Positions 39,756 through 49,103 of a DNA stretch of 64,000 nt are shown here, one piece after another. Position numbers and translations under genes: made by a program. Below the pieces are notes generated by a model that saw only the letters and a list, made by a program, of their open reading frames with translations, ran no database searches and was not told the DNA's origin. The DNA is taken from the NCBI RefSeq assembly GCF_001280005.1, contig NZ_LGDW01000237.1:10549-74548 (forward strand). Reading direction: 5' to 3'. This stretch comes from Streptomyces sp. NRRL WC-3618. GTDB lineage: Bacteria; Actinomycetota; Actinomycetes; Streptomycetales; Streptomycetaceae. How positions within the stretch are numbered: position 1 is the first letter of the stretch; the number at the start of each line of letters is the position of its first letter.

Positions 39756-40720
39756 TGAACGTACGACGACTCATATCGGGCACCGCGGTCGCGGCGGCCA
39801 CCGCGCTCGGCCTCGGCACCCTGTCCGCCTGCTCCTCGGATTCGAGCGCCGCCGACGGGAGCAGCGGCAAGCTCGACGTCGTGGCGTCGTTCTATCCGAT
39901 GCAGTACCTCGCGGAGCAGATAGGCGGCGGCCATGTCTCCGTCTCCACGCTGACCGAGCCCGGCCAGGAGCCGCACGACCTCGAGATCAGCGCCAAGCAG
40001 ACCGTCGACCTGCAGAAGGCCGACGCGGTCCTGTACCTCAAGGGCCTCCAGCCCGCCGTCGACAAGGCGGTGGCGCAGTCCGAGGCGAAGACGAAGATCG
40101 ACGCGGCGACCCTCACCACCTTCGAGAAGCACTCCGGCACCGGGCACAGCCACGAGGGCGAGGAAGCGCCCTCCGGGGAATCCGACGAGGAGTCCTCTGG
40201 CCTCGACCCGCACGTCTGGCTCGACCCGGTGAGGTACGCCGAGATCGCCGACGGTGTGAGCGCCGCCTTCCAGAAGGCCGATCCGGCCAACGCGGCGGAA
40301 TACAAGAAGAACGCGGGGGCGTTGACCGCGAAGCTGAACTCGCTCAACACCTCGTTCGAGGACGGCCTGAAGAACACCGCGACCAAGGTCTTCTTCACCA
40401 ACCACGCGGCCTTCGGCTACCTCGCCGAGCGCTACGGCCTGACCCAGGAGGCCATCACCGGTGTCGACCCGGAGAGCGAGCCGAGCGCCGCGCGGATGAA
40501 GCAGCTCCAGCAGGAGGCGAAGGCGGACGGAGTGACCACCGTCTTCTACGAGACACTGGTCTCCGACAAGACCGCCAAGACCCTCGCCGAGGACGCGCAC
40601 CTCAGGACGGACGTCCTCGACCCGCTCGAGGGCATCACCAAGAAGTCCCGGGGCACCGACTACCTCACGGTCATGGAAGCCAACCTCAAGGCGCTGCGGA
40701 CGGCTCTGGGCGCCAAGTGA
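39755..40720 (+). CDS. znuA: Zinc ABC transporter substrate-binding lipoprotein
   Basis: The 321-residue protein is a cluster A-I metal-binding lipoprotein. The signal peptide ends in the lipobox LGTLSAC. The mature part has ASFYPMQYLAEQIGG, the His in EPGQEPHDLE, a His/Glu-rich loop typical of zinc binders (SGTGHSHEGEE, about 125), DPHVWLDPV and NHAAFGYLAERYGL. It binds zinc outside the cell and hands it to ZnuBC. No ribosome-binding site precedes any start; the promoter spacing fits a leaderless transcript beginning at the ATG at 39755. It is first in znuA-znuC-znuB-zur. Confidence 0.93.
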   Translation: MNVRRLISGTAVAAATALGLGTLSACSSDSSAADGSSGKLDVVASFYPMQYLAEQIGGGHVSVSTLTEPGQEPHDLEISAKQTVDLQKADAVLYLKGLQPAVDKAVAQSEAKTKIDAATLTTFEKHSGTGHSHEGEEAPSGESDEESSGLDPHVWLDPVRYAEIADGVSAAFQKADPANAAEYKKNAGALTAKLNSLNTSFEDGLKNTATKVFFTNHAAFGYLAERYGLTQEAITGVDPESEPSAARMKQLQQEAKADGVTTVFYETLVSDKTAKTLAEDAHLRTDVLDPLEGITKKSRGTDYLTVMEANLKALRTALGAK

Positions 40721-40791
40721 GCGGTGACCAGCGGTAGATGAGCCGTGGCTGAGCGGCAACAGACTTAATGATCGTTACGGAGGATGCAGGC

Positions 40792-41559
40792 ATGGGCGAG
40801 CCCGTCATTTCGCTGCGCGGCGTACGTGCCGAGCTGGGCTCGCGCCCGGTCCTGCGGGGCATCGACCTCGCCGTGGGCCGCGGTGAGGTCGTCGCGCTGC
40901 TCGGCGCCAACGGCTCGGGCAAGTCGACCGCGATCCGTACGGTCATCGGCCAGGTACCGGTCAGCGCGGGCGAGATCGAGCTGTTCGGCGTCCCCCGGCG
41001 CCGCTTCAACGACTGGCGGCGCGTGGGCTACGTACCGCAGCGCACGACCGCGGCCGGTGGCGTACCGGCGACGATCACCGAGATCGTCGCGTCGGGCCGC
41101 CTTTCCCGCGCCCGCTTCGGCGTGCTGCGCAAGGCCGACCACGAGGCCGTACGGCGGGCCATCGGCCTCGTGGGTCTCGCGGACCGCGCGAAGGACTCGG
41201 TGAACGCGCTGTCGGGCGGCCAGCACCAGCGCGTACTGATCGCCCGTGCCCTCGCCGCCGAACCCGAGCTGCTGATCATGGACGAGCCGATGGCGGGCGT
41301 CGACCTGGCGAGCCAGGAGGTGCTGGCGCGGACCCTGCGGGAGCAGGTCGCGGCCGGCGTGACGGTCCTGCTCGTGCTGCACGAACTCGGGCCGCTGGAA
41401 CCGCTGATCGACCGGGCGGTGGTGCTCCGCGACGGATGCGTCACGCACGACGGGCCGCCCCCGCAGGCGGTCGGACAGCATGCCCTGCCCGGCCACGACC
41501 ACGTACACCCGCACGCGGCCCACGACGCCGAACCGATCCGGACGGGACTGCTGAGCTGA
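40792..41559 (+). CDS. znuC: Zinc ABC transporter ATP-binding protein
   Basis: This is a 255-residue ABC ATPase. Walker A GANGSGKST, the signature NALSGGQHQRVLIARALA and Walker B LLIMDEPMAGVD are intact, followed by the switch His in VLHELGPLE. It energises zinc uptake through ZnuB. I chose the ATG at 40792 because GGAGG lies eight bases before it; the ATG at 40768 has none. The stop overlaps the znuB start by one base (TGATG). The C-terminus is His-rich (GHDHVHPHAAHD), which may contact metal. Confidence 0.94.
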   Translation: MGEPVISLRGVRAELGSRPVLRGIDLAVGRGEVVALLGANGSGKSTAIRTVIGQVPVSAGEIELFGVPRRRFNDWRRVGYVPQRTTAAGGVPATITEIVASGRLSRARFGVLRKADHEAVRRAIGLVGLADRAKDSVNALSGGQHQRVLIARALAAEPELLIMDEPMAGVDLASQEVLARTLREQVAAGVTVLLVLHELGPLEPLIDRAVVLRDGCVTHDGPPPQAVGQHALPGHDHVHPHAAHDAEPIRTGLLS

Positions 41560-42461
41560 TGGACATCCTCGACTACGCCTTCATGCAGCGGGCCCTGCTG
41601 GCCGCCGTGCTCGTCGGCATCACGGCCCCCGCGATCGGCATCTACCTGGTCCAGCGGCGCCAGGCGCTGATGGGCGACGGTATCGGCCATGTCGCGATGA
41701 CCGGGGTCGGCCTCGGCTTCCTGCTGAACACCTCACCGGTGTGGATGGCGACGGGCGTCTCCGTCGTCGGCGCGGTGATGATGGAACTCATCCGCTGGTA
41801 CGGGAAGACGCGCGGCGACATCGCCCTCGCGATGCTCTTCTACGGCGGTATGGCCGGCGGCGTGATGTTCATCAACCTCGCGCCGACGGGCTCGAACGCC
41901 AACCTGACCTCGTATCTCTTCGGCTCGCTCTCGACGGTGAGCGAATCCGACGTGACGGCGATCTGCCTGCTCGCGGCCTTCGTGGTGCTGGTGACCGTCG
42001 GTCTGCGCCGGCAGCTCTTCGCGGTCAGCCAGGACGAGGAGTTCGCCCGGGTGACGGGCCTGCCGGTCCGGGCCCTCAACCTGCTCACGGCGGTCACGGC
42101 GGCGGTCACGGTGACCGTCGCGATGCGCGTCGTGGGGTTGCTGCTGGTCAGCGCCCTGATGGTGGTGCCCGTCGCCGCCGCCCAGCAGCTCAGCCGGAGC
42201 TTCACGGCGACGTTCGCCATCGCGGTGGCGATCGGGGTGTCCGTGACCATCGGCGGAACGGCGACCTCGTACTACCAGGACGTGCCGCCCGGTGCGACGA
42301 TCGTGCTGCTGACCATCGGCGCGTTCATCGCCCTGACCGCGCTGGCGACGCCACTGGCCCGTCGCCGGGCCCGTGCCGCGTCCGCCGCGCAGACGGTCGG
42401 GGACCCCGCGGAGTGTGTGATTCCGGCCAGCAGAGAGGCCGCCGGCAAGGCGGGCGTCTGA
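41559..42461 (+). CDS. znuB: Zinc ABC transporter permease
   Basis: The 300-residue integral membrane protein of the ABC-3 (ZnuB/TroC) family has eight or so helices. It opens with FMQRALLAAVLVGITAPAIG and contains RRQALMGDGIGHVAMTGVGLG, the family's loop that meets the ATPase. It forms the zinc channel. The ATG overlaps the znuC stop by one base, so translation is coupled; longer frames upstream are out of register with znuC and spurious. The last 30 residues form a basic cytoplasmic tail. Confidence 0.94.
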   Translation: MDILDYAFMQRALLAAVLVGITAPAIGIYLVQRRQALMGDGIGHVAMTGVGLGFLLNTSPVWMATGVSVVGAVMMELIRWYGKTRGDIALAMLFYGGMAGGVMFINLAPTGSNANLTSYLFGSLSTVSESDVTAICLLAAFVVLVTVGLRRQLFAVSQDEEFARVTGLPVRALNLLTAVTAAVTVTVAMRVVGLLLVSALMVVPVAAAQQLSRSFTATFAIAVAIGVSVTIGGTATSYYQDVPPGATIVLLTIGAFIALTALATPLARRRARAASAAQTVGDPAECVIPASREAAGKAGV

Positions 42462-42519
42462 CCGTGCCCGGTCCGGGCTGGCACAATGGCCCGGCAAGCG
42501 CAGACGTGAGGAGACAACG

Positions 42520-42939
42520 GTGACGACGGCCGGCCCGCCCGTCAAGGGACGATCCACCCGCCAGCGCGCCGCTGTAGCGGCGGCGCTGGACCAGGTCGAC
42601 GAGTTCCGCAGTGCCCAGGAACTCCACGACATGCTCAAGCACAAGGGCGACTCGGTGGGGCTGACCACCGTCTACCGCACGTTGCAGTCCCTGGCGGACG
42701 CGGGTGAGGTGGATGTCCTGCGGACGTCGGACGGGGAGTCGGTGTACCGGCGCTGTTCGACCGGTGACCATCACCATCACCTTGTGTGCCGGGTGTGCGG
42801 CAAGGCCGTGGAGGTGGAGGGGCCTGCCGTGGAGACGTGGGCGGAGGCTATCGCCTCGGAGCACGGGTTTGTGAACGTGGCTCATACGGTGGAGATCTTC
42901 GGTACCTGTGCGGAGTGCTCTGCGGTTGGGCGGGAGTAG
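42520..42939 (+). CDS. zur: Zinc uptake regulator, Fur family
   Basis: The 139-residue protein is a Fur-family repressor. The DNA-binding half contains RSTRQRAAVAAALDQVDEFR and VGLTTVYRTLQSLADAGEVD. The dimer half has the metal-sensing HHHHLVCRVCGK and the second structural Cys pair in FGTCAECS. With zinc bound, it represses zinc-uptake genes, and the two Zur boxes before znuA are its natural targets. The GTG start has GAGGAG eight bases upstream. It lies 58 bp after znuB, most likely in the same operon, which would give autoregulation. Confidence 0.95.
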   Translation: MTTAGPPVKGRSTRQRAAVAAALDQVDEFRSAQELHDMLKHKGDSVGLTTVYRTLQSLADAGEVDVLRTSDGESVYRRCSTGDHHHHLVCRVCGKAVEVEGPAVETWAEAIASEHGFVNVAHTVEIFGTCAECSAVGRE

Positions 42940-42960
42940 GGTCCGCTCGGTTCGTTGTTG

Positions 42961-43010
42961 GCTGCGGGTGCGTTGTGGCTTGTCGCGCAGTTCCCCGCGC
43001 CCCTGAGGGG
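42961..43010 (+). repeat. Dispersed repeat family A, copy after zur
   Basis: GTGCGTTGTGGCTTGTCGCG then CAGTTCCCCGCGCCCCTG, nearly identical to the copies at 37.5 kb. Confidence 0.8.
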
Positions 43011-43044
43011 GCGCGCTGTTGCACCCGTCCGATAGCTTCTCGCC

Positions 43045-44292
43045 GTGGGTCATGTCGGGGAAACAGAAGATCGGCTGAGCGGTGCCTCCCTCGGGACGCC
43101 GTTTCGGTGGTTGTGGGGGGCCTATGCCTCCAGTCTTGCCGGGACCTGGCTGGCGTTTGACTCGTTTCCGTTGATCGCTGTGCTCGTGCTGCATGTGGGG
43201 CCTGCCCAGGTGTCGTTGCTGGCCGCTGCCGGGCTGGCTGTGGGGGCCGTGGTGGCGGTGCCGCTCGGGCCGTGGGTGGAGTTCCGGCGTAAGCGGCCGG
43301 TGATGGTCGCGATGGATCTCGTGCGGTGCGGGGCGCTGCTCAGCGTTCCCGCCGCCTACGCGCTCGGCGCGCTCTCCTTCGGGCAGCTCGTGGTGGTGGC
43401 GATCGTGGTCGCCGCCGCCGACATCACCTTCACCTCGGCCAGCGGGTCGTATCTCAAGCAGTTGCTCCCGCCCTCTCAACTCCTGGTCGCCAACGGGCGG
43501 TTCGAGTCCACGATGTGGACGGCGAGCGTGCTCGGGCCACCGCTGGGCGGGGCTGCCGTCGGGCTGCTGGGACCGGTGACCACGGTGGTCGCGAACGCGG
43601 TGAGCTTTCTGCTGTCGGCGGCCGGAATCCGGGCGATCGGCGGACACCGCGAGGCTCTTCCCGTACGGGCCGAGGCGCCGGTCGGCGGGGTGCGTGCGCG
43701 CGCCGGTGACCTGGTCGGCGGGTGGCGGTTCATCCTGGGCGATCCGGTGCTGCGGCCCCTGTTCCTCAACACCGTGCTGGTCAGCGGGCTGATCATGGCG
43801 ACGGCTCCGCTGGTCGCCGTCCTCATGCTCGGGCGCTTCGGGTTCGCGCCCTGGCAGTACGCCCTCGCGTTCGCGGTGCCCTGCGTCGGCGGTCTCGTCG
43901 GTTCGCGGCTGTCCCGGCCGCTGGTGGCGCGGTACGGGCAGCGCAGGATCATGCGCACCGTGGGGACGCTGCGGGTGTGCTGGCCGATCGGGATGGTGTT
44001 CCTGCACGGCGGCACGACGGGGCTGGTCCTCGTGATGGTCGTGCAGTTCGGGCTGATCTTGAGTATGGGGGTGTTCAACCCGGTGTACGCCACCTACCGG
44101 CTCCAGCACACTCCGGCGGACCGGGTCGCCCGTACGCTCTCCGCCTGGTCGGTGTCCAGCAAGCTGACCGTCGCGGCGCTGACCGCGCTGTGGGGGCTGC
44201 TGGCGGCGCTCACCACGCCCCTGACCGCCGTCGGGGCCGCGGGCGTCCTGATCCTCGCGACTCCGCTCCTGCTGCCCCGCGACGGGGACTGA
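43045..44292 (+). CDS. MFS transporter, enterobactin-exporter-like
   Basis: The 415-residue, 12-helix protein resembles the EntS/MFS_3 group. It shows WGAYASSLAGTWLAFDSFPL at the N-terminus, the loop VEFRRKRPVMVAMDLVRCGAL, and SASGSYLKQLLPPSQLLVANGRFESTMW after helix 5. Export of a small molecule is probable. It follows zur after a repeat element, but whether zinc or siderophores are involved is not shown. No ribosome-binding site precedes the GTG; GATAGC lies nine bases before it, so the message may be leaderless or the start may differ. Confidence 0.85.
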   Translation: MGHVGETEDRLSGASLGTPFRWLWGAYASSLAGTWLAFDSFPLIAVLVLHVGPAQVSLLAAAGLAVGAVVAVPLGPWVEFRRKRPVMVAMDLVRCGALLSVPAAYALGALSFGQLVVVAIVVAAADITFTSASGSYLKQLLPPSQLLVANGRFESTMWTASVLGPPLGGAAVGLLGPVTTVVANAVSFLLSAAGIRAIGGHREALPVRAEAPVGGVRARAGDLVGGWRFILGDPVLRPLFLNTVLVSGLIMATAPLVAVLMLGRFGFAPWQYALAFAVPCVGGLVGSRLSRPLVARYGQRRIMRTVGTLRVCWPIGMVFLHGGTTGLVLVMVVQFGLILSMGVFNPVYATYRLQHTPADRVARTLSAWSVSSKLTVAALTALWGLLAALTTPLTAVGAAGVLILATPLLLPRDGD

Positions 44293-44327
44293 GAACTACC
44301 GAGAAGTACGGACGACGAGTGCTGATG

Positions 44328-44343
44328 CTTACTGGCGAGTAAG
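44328..44343. promoter_or_regulatory. Orphan TetR-like palindrome
   Basis: CTTACT, GGCG, AGTAAG form a perfect 6-bp inverted repeat that resembles TetR-family operators. It lies 185 bp before the M4 protease start. The rest of 44293-44527 holds only that gene's ribosome-binding site. Confidence 0.5.
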
Positions 44344-44527
44344 GGATAACCCTCGACCTCCCCGGTTTTGGCTGACATGCACTCCTCAGGCTGGCACTCT
44401 TCGGGCAGCCACCCCCCACGTCTCATGCACATCCCGCACGGCTCAGCTCATCCCGGGCAGCACACCCGTGTCCGCCCGGTTCTGTTTCCGGCCAGTGAAG
44501 TCACGGCCGTCGCAGGAGGAGTCACGA

Positions 44528-46990
44528 GTGAGACGAAAGTCCAGCACGTCCGAAGGATCCAGCACCTCCCACAGATCCGGCACCCCCCTCAGATCCGCCC
44601 GTTCCCGCAGGGCCACCGCCGCCGGCGCCCTGCTCGCCAGTGCGACCCTGCTGGCCGTCGGCGTGCAGACGGTTCCGGCCGCCGCCAAGCCCGCGCCCCC
44701 GGCCCCCAGCCCGCTGCGCGCCGGCGCCGTCCAGATGAAGCTCACCCCGGCCCAGCGCACGGCGCTGATCAGGAGCGCGGCGCAGCGCACCACGCGGACC
44801 GCCGGCACCCTGGGTCTCGGGGCCCAGGAGAAGCTGGTCGTCAAGGACGTCAGCAAGGACGCCGACGGCACCCTCCACACCCGCTACGAGCGCACGTACG
44901 CCGGTCTGCCCGTCCTCGGCGGCGACCTCGTCGTGCACACACCGCCCGCGTCCAGGGCGTCTGCCACGGTGAGCAGCACCTTCAACACGCGGCGGGCGAT
45001 ATCGGTCGCGTCCACCACCCCCACGTTCGCCAAGTCGGCGGCCGAGTCGAAGGCGCTCGGCGCGGCCAGGGCGCTGCACGCGGAGAGGGCCACCACCGAC
45101 AGCGCGCCCCGCAAGGTGATCTGGGCCGGGAACGGTACGCCGAAGCTGGCCTGGGAGACGGTGATCGGCGGTCTCCAGGACGACGGCACGCCCAGCAGGC
45201 TGCACGTCGTCACGGATGCCCAGACCGGTGCCGAGCTCTACCGGTTCCAGGACATCAAGACCGGCACCGGCAACAGCCAGTACAGCGGCACGGTCACCAT
45301 CGGGACCACGCTGTCCGGTTTGACGTACCAGCTGAACGACACCGCACGCGGCACCCACAAGACGTACAGCCTGAACAACGGCACCTCGGGCACCGGCACC
45401 CTGATGACGGACGCCGACGACACCTGGGGCACCGGCGCCGGGTCCAACACGCAGACCGCCGGGGTCGACGCGCAATACGGCGCCCAGGTGACGTGGGACT
45501 TCTACAAGAACACGTTCGGGCGCAGCGGCATCAAGAACAACGGGGTGGCCGCCTACTCGCGCGTGCACTACAGCACGGCGTACGTGAACGCGTTCTGGGA
45601 CGACGACTGCTTCTGCATGACGTACGGCGACGGCACGAGCAGCACCCACGCGCTCACCTCGCTGGACGTGGCCGGGCACGAGATGACGCACGGCGTCACG
45701 TCCAACACGGCGGGCCTCAACTACTCGGACGAGTCAGGCGGGTTGAACGAGGCGACCTCCGACATCTTCGGTACCGGGGTCGAGTTCTACGCGAACAACC
45801 CCACCGACGTCGGTGACTACCTCATCGGCGAGAAGATCAATATCAACGGCGACGGCACGCCGCTGCGTTACATGGACAAGCCGAGCAAGGACGGCTCGTC
45901 CAAGGACAGTTGGTACTCCGGCCTCGGGTCGCTCGACGTGCACTACTCCTCCGGCCCGGCGAACCACATGTTCTACCTGCTGAGCGAGGGCAGCGGCGCC
46001 AAGACCATCAACGGCGTCAGCTACAACAGCCCGACCTCCGACGGTGTCGCCGTCGCGGGCATCGGCCGGGCCGCCGCGCTGCAGATCTGGTACAAGGCGC
46101 TGACGACGTACATGACGTCCAGCACCACGTACGCCCAGGCCCGTACCGCCGCGCTGAACGCCGCCGCGGCACTCTACGGCAGCAACTCCACCCAGTACGC
46201 GGGGGTGGGCAACGCCTTCGCGGGCATCAACGTCGGCCCCCACATCACCGTCCCGTCCACGGGCGTGTCGGTCACCAACCCCGGCAGCCAGTCGTCGACG
46301 GTCGGTACGGCGGTGAGCCTGGCGGTCGCGGCCTCCAGCACCAACGGCGGCTCGCTGACCTACGCGGCGACCGGTCTGCCGACGGGCCTCGCGATCAGCG
46401 GCTCGACGGGAGTCATCACCGGCACCCCGACCACCGCGGGCACCTACAGCTCCACGGTCACGGTGACCGACAGCACGGGCGCCACCGGTACGGCGTCCTT
46501 CACCTGGACGGTCAGCGCGAGCGGCGGCGGCTCCTGCACCTCGGCGCAACTGCTGGGCAACCCGAGCTTCGAGTCGGGCAACGCGACCTGGACGGCCTCC
46601 AGCGGCGTCATCACCAACACCGGTAGCCAGGCGGCCCGTTCCGGCTCCTACAAGGCCTGGCTGGACGGCTACGGCTCCACGCACTCCGACTCGCTGTCCC
46701 AGTCGGTGACGATTCCGAGCGGCTGCACGGGCGCGAAGCTCACGTTCTACATCCACATCGACACGGCGGAGACCTCCACCAGCACGCAGTACGACAAGCT
46801 GACGGTCACGGCCGGTTCGACCACCCTGGCCACCTACTCCAACCTGAACGCGGCAAGCGGCTACGTCGCGAAGTCGCTGAGCCTGTCGGCCTACGCCGGC
46901 ACAACGGTCGCCCTGAAGTTCACGGGCACCGAGGACTCGTCGCTCCAGACGAGCTTCGTGATCGACGACACGGCGGTCACGACCAACTGA
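44528..46990 (+). CDS. Secreted M4 metalloprotease with Ig-like and jelly-roll tail
   Basis: The 820-residue thermolysin-family enzyme has a signal peptide with a long basic n-region (cleavage near residue 57) and an FTP/PepSY propeptide (about 90-240). The catalytic domain has the zinc motif HEMTH (about 383) and the third ligand Glu in GGLNEATSD (about 406). After about residue 575 come a putative Ig-like domain (VGTAVSLAVAASSTNG) and a C-terminal carbohydrate-binding-like domain (LLGNPSFESGNATWTA). It degrades extracellular protein. The GTG is chosen because AGGAGG lies about eight bases upstream. A paralogue lies 6 kb away on the other strand. Confidence 0.93.
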   Translation: MRRKSSTSEGSSTSHRSGTPLRSARSRRATAAGALLASATLLAVGVQTVPAAAKPAPPAPSPLRAGAVQMKLTPAQRTALIRSAAQRTTRTAGTLGLGAQEKLVVKDVSKDADGTLHTRYERTYAGLPVLGGDLVVHTPPASRASATVSSTFNTRRAISVASTTPTFAKSAAESKALGAARALHAERATTDSAPRKVIWAGNGTPKLAWETVIGGLQDDGTPSRLHVVTDAQTGAELYRFQDIKTGTGNSQYSGTVTIGTTLSGLTYQLNDTARGTHKTYSLNNGTSGTGTLMTDADDTWGTGAGSNTQTAGVDAQYGAQVTWDFYKNTFGRSGIKNNGVAAYSRVHYSTAYVNAFWDDDCFCMTYGDGTSSTHALTSLDVAGHEMTHGVTSNTAGLNYSDESGGLNEATSDIFGTGVEFYANNPTDVGDYLIGEKININGDGTPLRYMDKPSKDGSSKDSWYSGLGSLDVHYSSGPANHMFYLLSEGSGAKTINGVSYNSPTSDGVAVAGIGRAAALQIWYKALTTYMTSSTTYAQARTAALNAAAALYGSNSTQYAGVGNAFAGINVGPHITVPSTGVSVTNPGSQSSTVGTAVSLAVAASSTNGGSLTYAATGLPTGLAISGSTGVITGTPTTAGTYSSTVTVTDSTGATGTASFTWTVSASGGGSCTSAQLLGNPSFESGNATWTASSGVITNTGSQAARSGSYKAWLDGYGSTHSDSLSQSVTIPSGCTGAKLTFYIHIDTAETSTSTQYDKLTVTAGSTTLATYSNLNAASGYVAKSLSLSAYAGTTVALKFTGTEDSSLQTSFVIDDTAVTTN

Positions 46991-47011
46991 GCCACCCCCC
47001 ACGGGTAACGA

Positions 47012-47048
47012 CAGCGGCACCCGGCGCCGAACGCGCCGGGTGCCGCTG
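47012..47048. terminator. Bidirectional terminator between the M4 protease and uppS
   Basis: A perfect 15-bp stem (CAGCGGCACCCGGCG) with a 7-base loop lies between the two convergent stops. Confidence 0.85.
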
Positions 47049-47069
47049 CCCTGGGTCGCCCGGAAGCCG

Positions 47070-47918
47070 TCAGGCTTCCGGGTTGCCCTTCATGTCCCGC
47101 TGCATTTCCAGGAGTTGCTCATTCGGTACCGCTCCGCCGAACCGCCGGTCACGGGAGGCGAATTCGACGCAGGCGCGCCACAGATCACGCCGGTCGAAGT
47201 CGGGCCACAGCACGTCCTGGAACACCATTTCGGCGTAACTCGACTGCCAGATCAGGTAGTTGGAAGTGCGCTGTTCTCCACTGGGGCGGAGGAAAAGGTC
47301 GACGTCCGGCATGTCCGGGTAGTAGAGGTACTTCTGAATGGTCTTCTCGGAGACCTTGTCGGGGTCGAGCTTGCCGAGGGCGACATCCCGCGCCATCGCC
47401 TTTGCCGCGTCCGCGAGTTCGGCACGACCGCCGTAATTGACGCAGAAGTAGAGCGTCATGGCGTCGTTGTTCTTGGTCTGCTCCTGGGCGACCTGGAGTT
47501 CCTGTACGACGGACTTCCACATCTTGGGCATACGCCCGACCCACCGAATCCGGATACCGAGTTCGTTCATCTCGTCGCGCCGGCGCCGGATGACATCACG
47601 GTTGAAGTTCATGAGGAAGCGGACCTCTTCCGGTGACCGCTTCCAGTTCTCGGTGGAGAAGGCGTAGAGGGAGAGATTCTTGACGCCGAGTTCCAGGCAT
47701 CCCTTGAGGACATCGAGGACGACGCCCTCGCCGACCTTGTGCCCCTCCGTACGCGGCAGCCCGCGCTCCTTGGCCCACCGCCCGTTGCCGTCCATGACAC
47801 ACGCCACATGGTTCGGTACGAGCTCGCCGGGGAGCTTCGGCGCGGTGGCGCCGGAGGGGTGCGGCTCCGGCGTCTTGTACTCGCGGCGCTGGCGCCCCAG
47901 GATCCCGCGTACGGCCAT
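47070..47918 (-). CDS. uppS: Isoprenyl transferase (undecaprenyl-diphosphate-synthase family)
   Basis: The 282-residue cis-prenyltransferase has the catalytic region [20 protein letters not shown], the family block [15 protein letters not shown], and the C-terminal signature [20 protein letters not shown]. It makes the long polyprenyl diphosphate used as lipid carrier for wall synthesis, at the membrane face. It is usually paired with recO in Streptomyces, as here, 36 bp downstream of the recO stop. Actinomycetes often have two such enzymes, so the exact chain length is not known. Confidence 0.94.
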   Translation of the reverse strand: MAVRGILGRQRREYKTPEPHPSGATAPKLPGELVPNHVACVMDGNGRWAKERGLPRTEGHKVGEGVVLDVLKGCLELGVKNLSLYAFSTENWKRSPEEVRFLMNFNRDVIRRRRDEMNELGIRIRWVGRMPKMWKSVVQELQVAQEQTKNNDAMTLYFCVNYGGRAELADAAKAMARDVALGKLDPDKVSEKTIQKYLYYPDMPDVDLFLRPSGEQRTSNYLIWQSSYAEMVFQDVLWPDFDRRDLWRACVEFASRDRRFGGAVPNEQLLEMQRDMKGNPEA

Positions 47919-47954
47919 GAGTCTCTCGTCTCTTTCCTCGACGTTCTGTGTTCT

Positions 47955-48701
47955 CTACTTCTCCACGTAGCGCAGGGAGCGCAGCCCGCGCTCCAGGTGC
48001 CAGTGCAGATAGGCGGACACCAGTCCGCTGCCCTCTCTGACGTGCCGCGGCTCACACGCGTCCGCGGTCGCCCAGTCGCCCGTCAGCAGCGCGGCGAGCA
48101 GTTCGAGGGCCTGGGGAGAGGGTACGACGCTCCCGGCCACCCGGCAGTCGCCGCAGACGGAGCCCCCGGCGGCCACCGAGAAGAAGCGGTTCGGTCCGGC
48201 CATGCCGCACCGCGCGCAGTCGCCGAAGGAGGGCGCGTACCCGTTGACGGCGAGGGAGCGCAGGAGGAACGCGTCGAGGATGAGGTGGGGCTCGTGCTCG
48301 GCGCGGGCGAGGGTGCGCAGGCCGCCGACGAGCAGCAGGTACTGCTGTACGGCGGGCTCACCCTCGTGGTCGGTGAACCGCTCCGCCGTCTCCAGCATGG
48401 CCGTCCCGGCGGTGTACCGGGCGTAGTCGGTGACGATCGCACCACCGTACGGAGCGATGGTCTCGCTCTGCGTGCACAGCGGCAGCCCGCGCCCGACCAG
48501 CTCGCTCCCCCGCGAGAAGAACTGCACGTCGACATGGGAGAACGGTTCGAGCCGGGCGCCGAACTTGGACTTGGTCCGCCGGACCCCCCGGGCGACAGCC
48601 CGTACGCGCCCGTGACCGCGCGTGAGCAGCGTGATGATCCGGTCGGCCTCACCCAGCTTCTGGGTACGCAGCACGACACCGTCGTCACGGAACAGGCTCA
48701 T
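47955..48701 (-). CDS. recO: DNA repair protein RecO
   Basis: The 248-residue protein has the RecO OB-fold N-terminus (SLFRDDGVVLRTQKLGEADRI, then VARGVRRTKSKFGARLEPF). A helical C-terminal part carries a Cys4 zinc site (FGDCARCGMAG and GSVCGDCR). RecO loads RecA onto SSB-coated DNA in the RecFOR route. I chose the ATG at 48701; the longer open frame upstream is antisense to the VapBC-like genes. It probably forms an operon with uppS. Confidence 0.94.
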   Translation of the reverse strand: MSLFRDDGVVLRTQKLGEADRIITLLTRGHGRVRAVARGVRRTKSKFGARLEPFSHVDVQFFSRGSELVGRGLPLCTQSETIAPYGGAIVTDYARYTAGTAMLETAERFTDHEGEPAVQQYLLLVGGLRTLARAEHEPHLILDAFLLRSLAVNGYAPSFGDCARCGMAGPNRFFSVAAGGSVCGDCRVAGSVVPSPQALELLAALLTGDWATADACEPRHVREGSGLVSAYLHWHLERGLRSLRYVEK

Positions 48702-48812
48702 GGGGTCATTGTCGCGTACGGAAGGGCAGCCTCGGACGGGGCCGTACTTCTTAGCGGTGAACAGGGCGGCTTCCGCTGGCGCTACACCTCGACGGCCAGT
48801 AAGACTTTCGGT

Positions 48813-49103
48813 ATGAGCCTTGAGCGCGTCACCATCACGATCCCCAGCGAGACACTCGAAGCCGTCAGATCGGCCGCCGAGCGCGAGGGGCTGAGCGTCT
48901 CCGCCTGGTTGTCTCGCGCAGCCGAACACGCGGCCAAGATCGAGGCGGGTCTCGCGGCGGCGGAGGAGGCGATGGCCCACCTCCCTCCGCCGACGCCCGA
49001 GGAGCAGGCGTGGGTGGATGCCGTCATGGAGGACGCCACCCGCCCCGCCTACTCGGACGAGTACTCGTCCCACTCGGACGACCGTGCGCGAGGTGCCGCA
49101 TGA
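48813..49103 (+). CDS. Antitoxin-like protein, VapB-type
   Basis: The 96-residue protein starts with a ribbon-helix-helix-like segment (VTITIPSETLEAVRSAAEREGLSVSAWLSRAAEHAAK) suited to dimeric DNA binding. It ends with an acidic Pro/Glu tail (PPPTPEEQAWVDAVMEDATR) that could embrace the toxin. It overlaps the PIN-domain gene by 4 bp (ATGA). No ribosome-binding site is visible, and TAAGAC lies seven bases before the ATG, so a leaderless start is possible. Type II antitoxin function is inferred from fold and context. Confidence 0.82.
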   Translation: MSLERVTITIPSETLEAVRSAAEREGLSVSAWLSRAAEHAAKIEAGLAAAEEAMAHLPPPTPEEQAWVDAVMEDATRPAYSDEYSSHSDDRARGAA

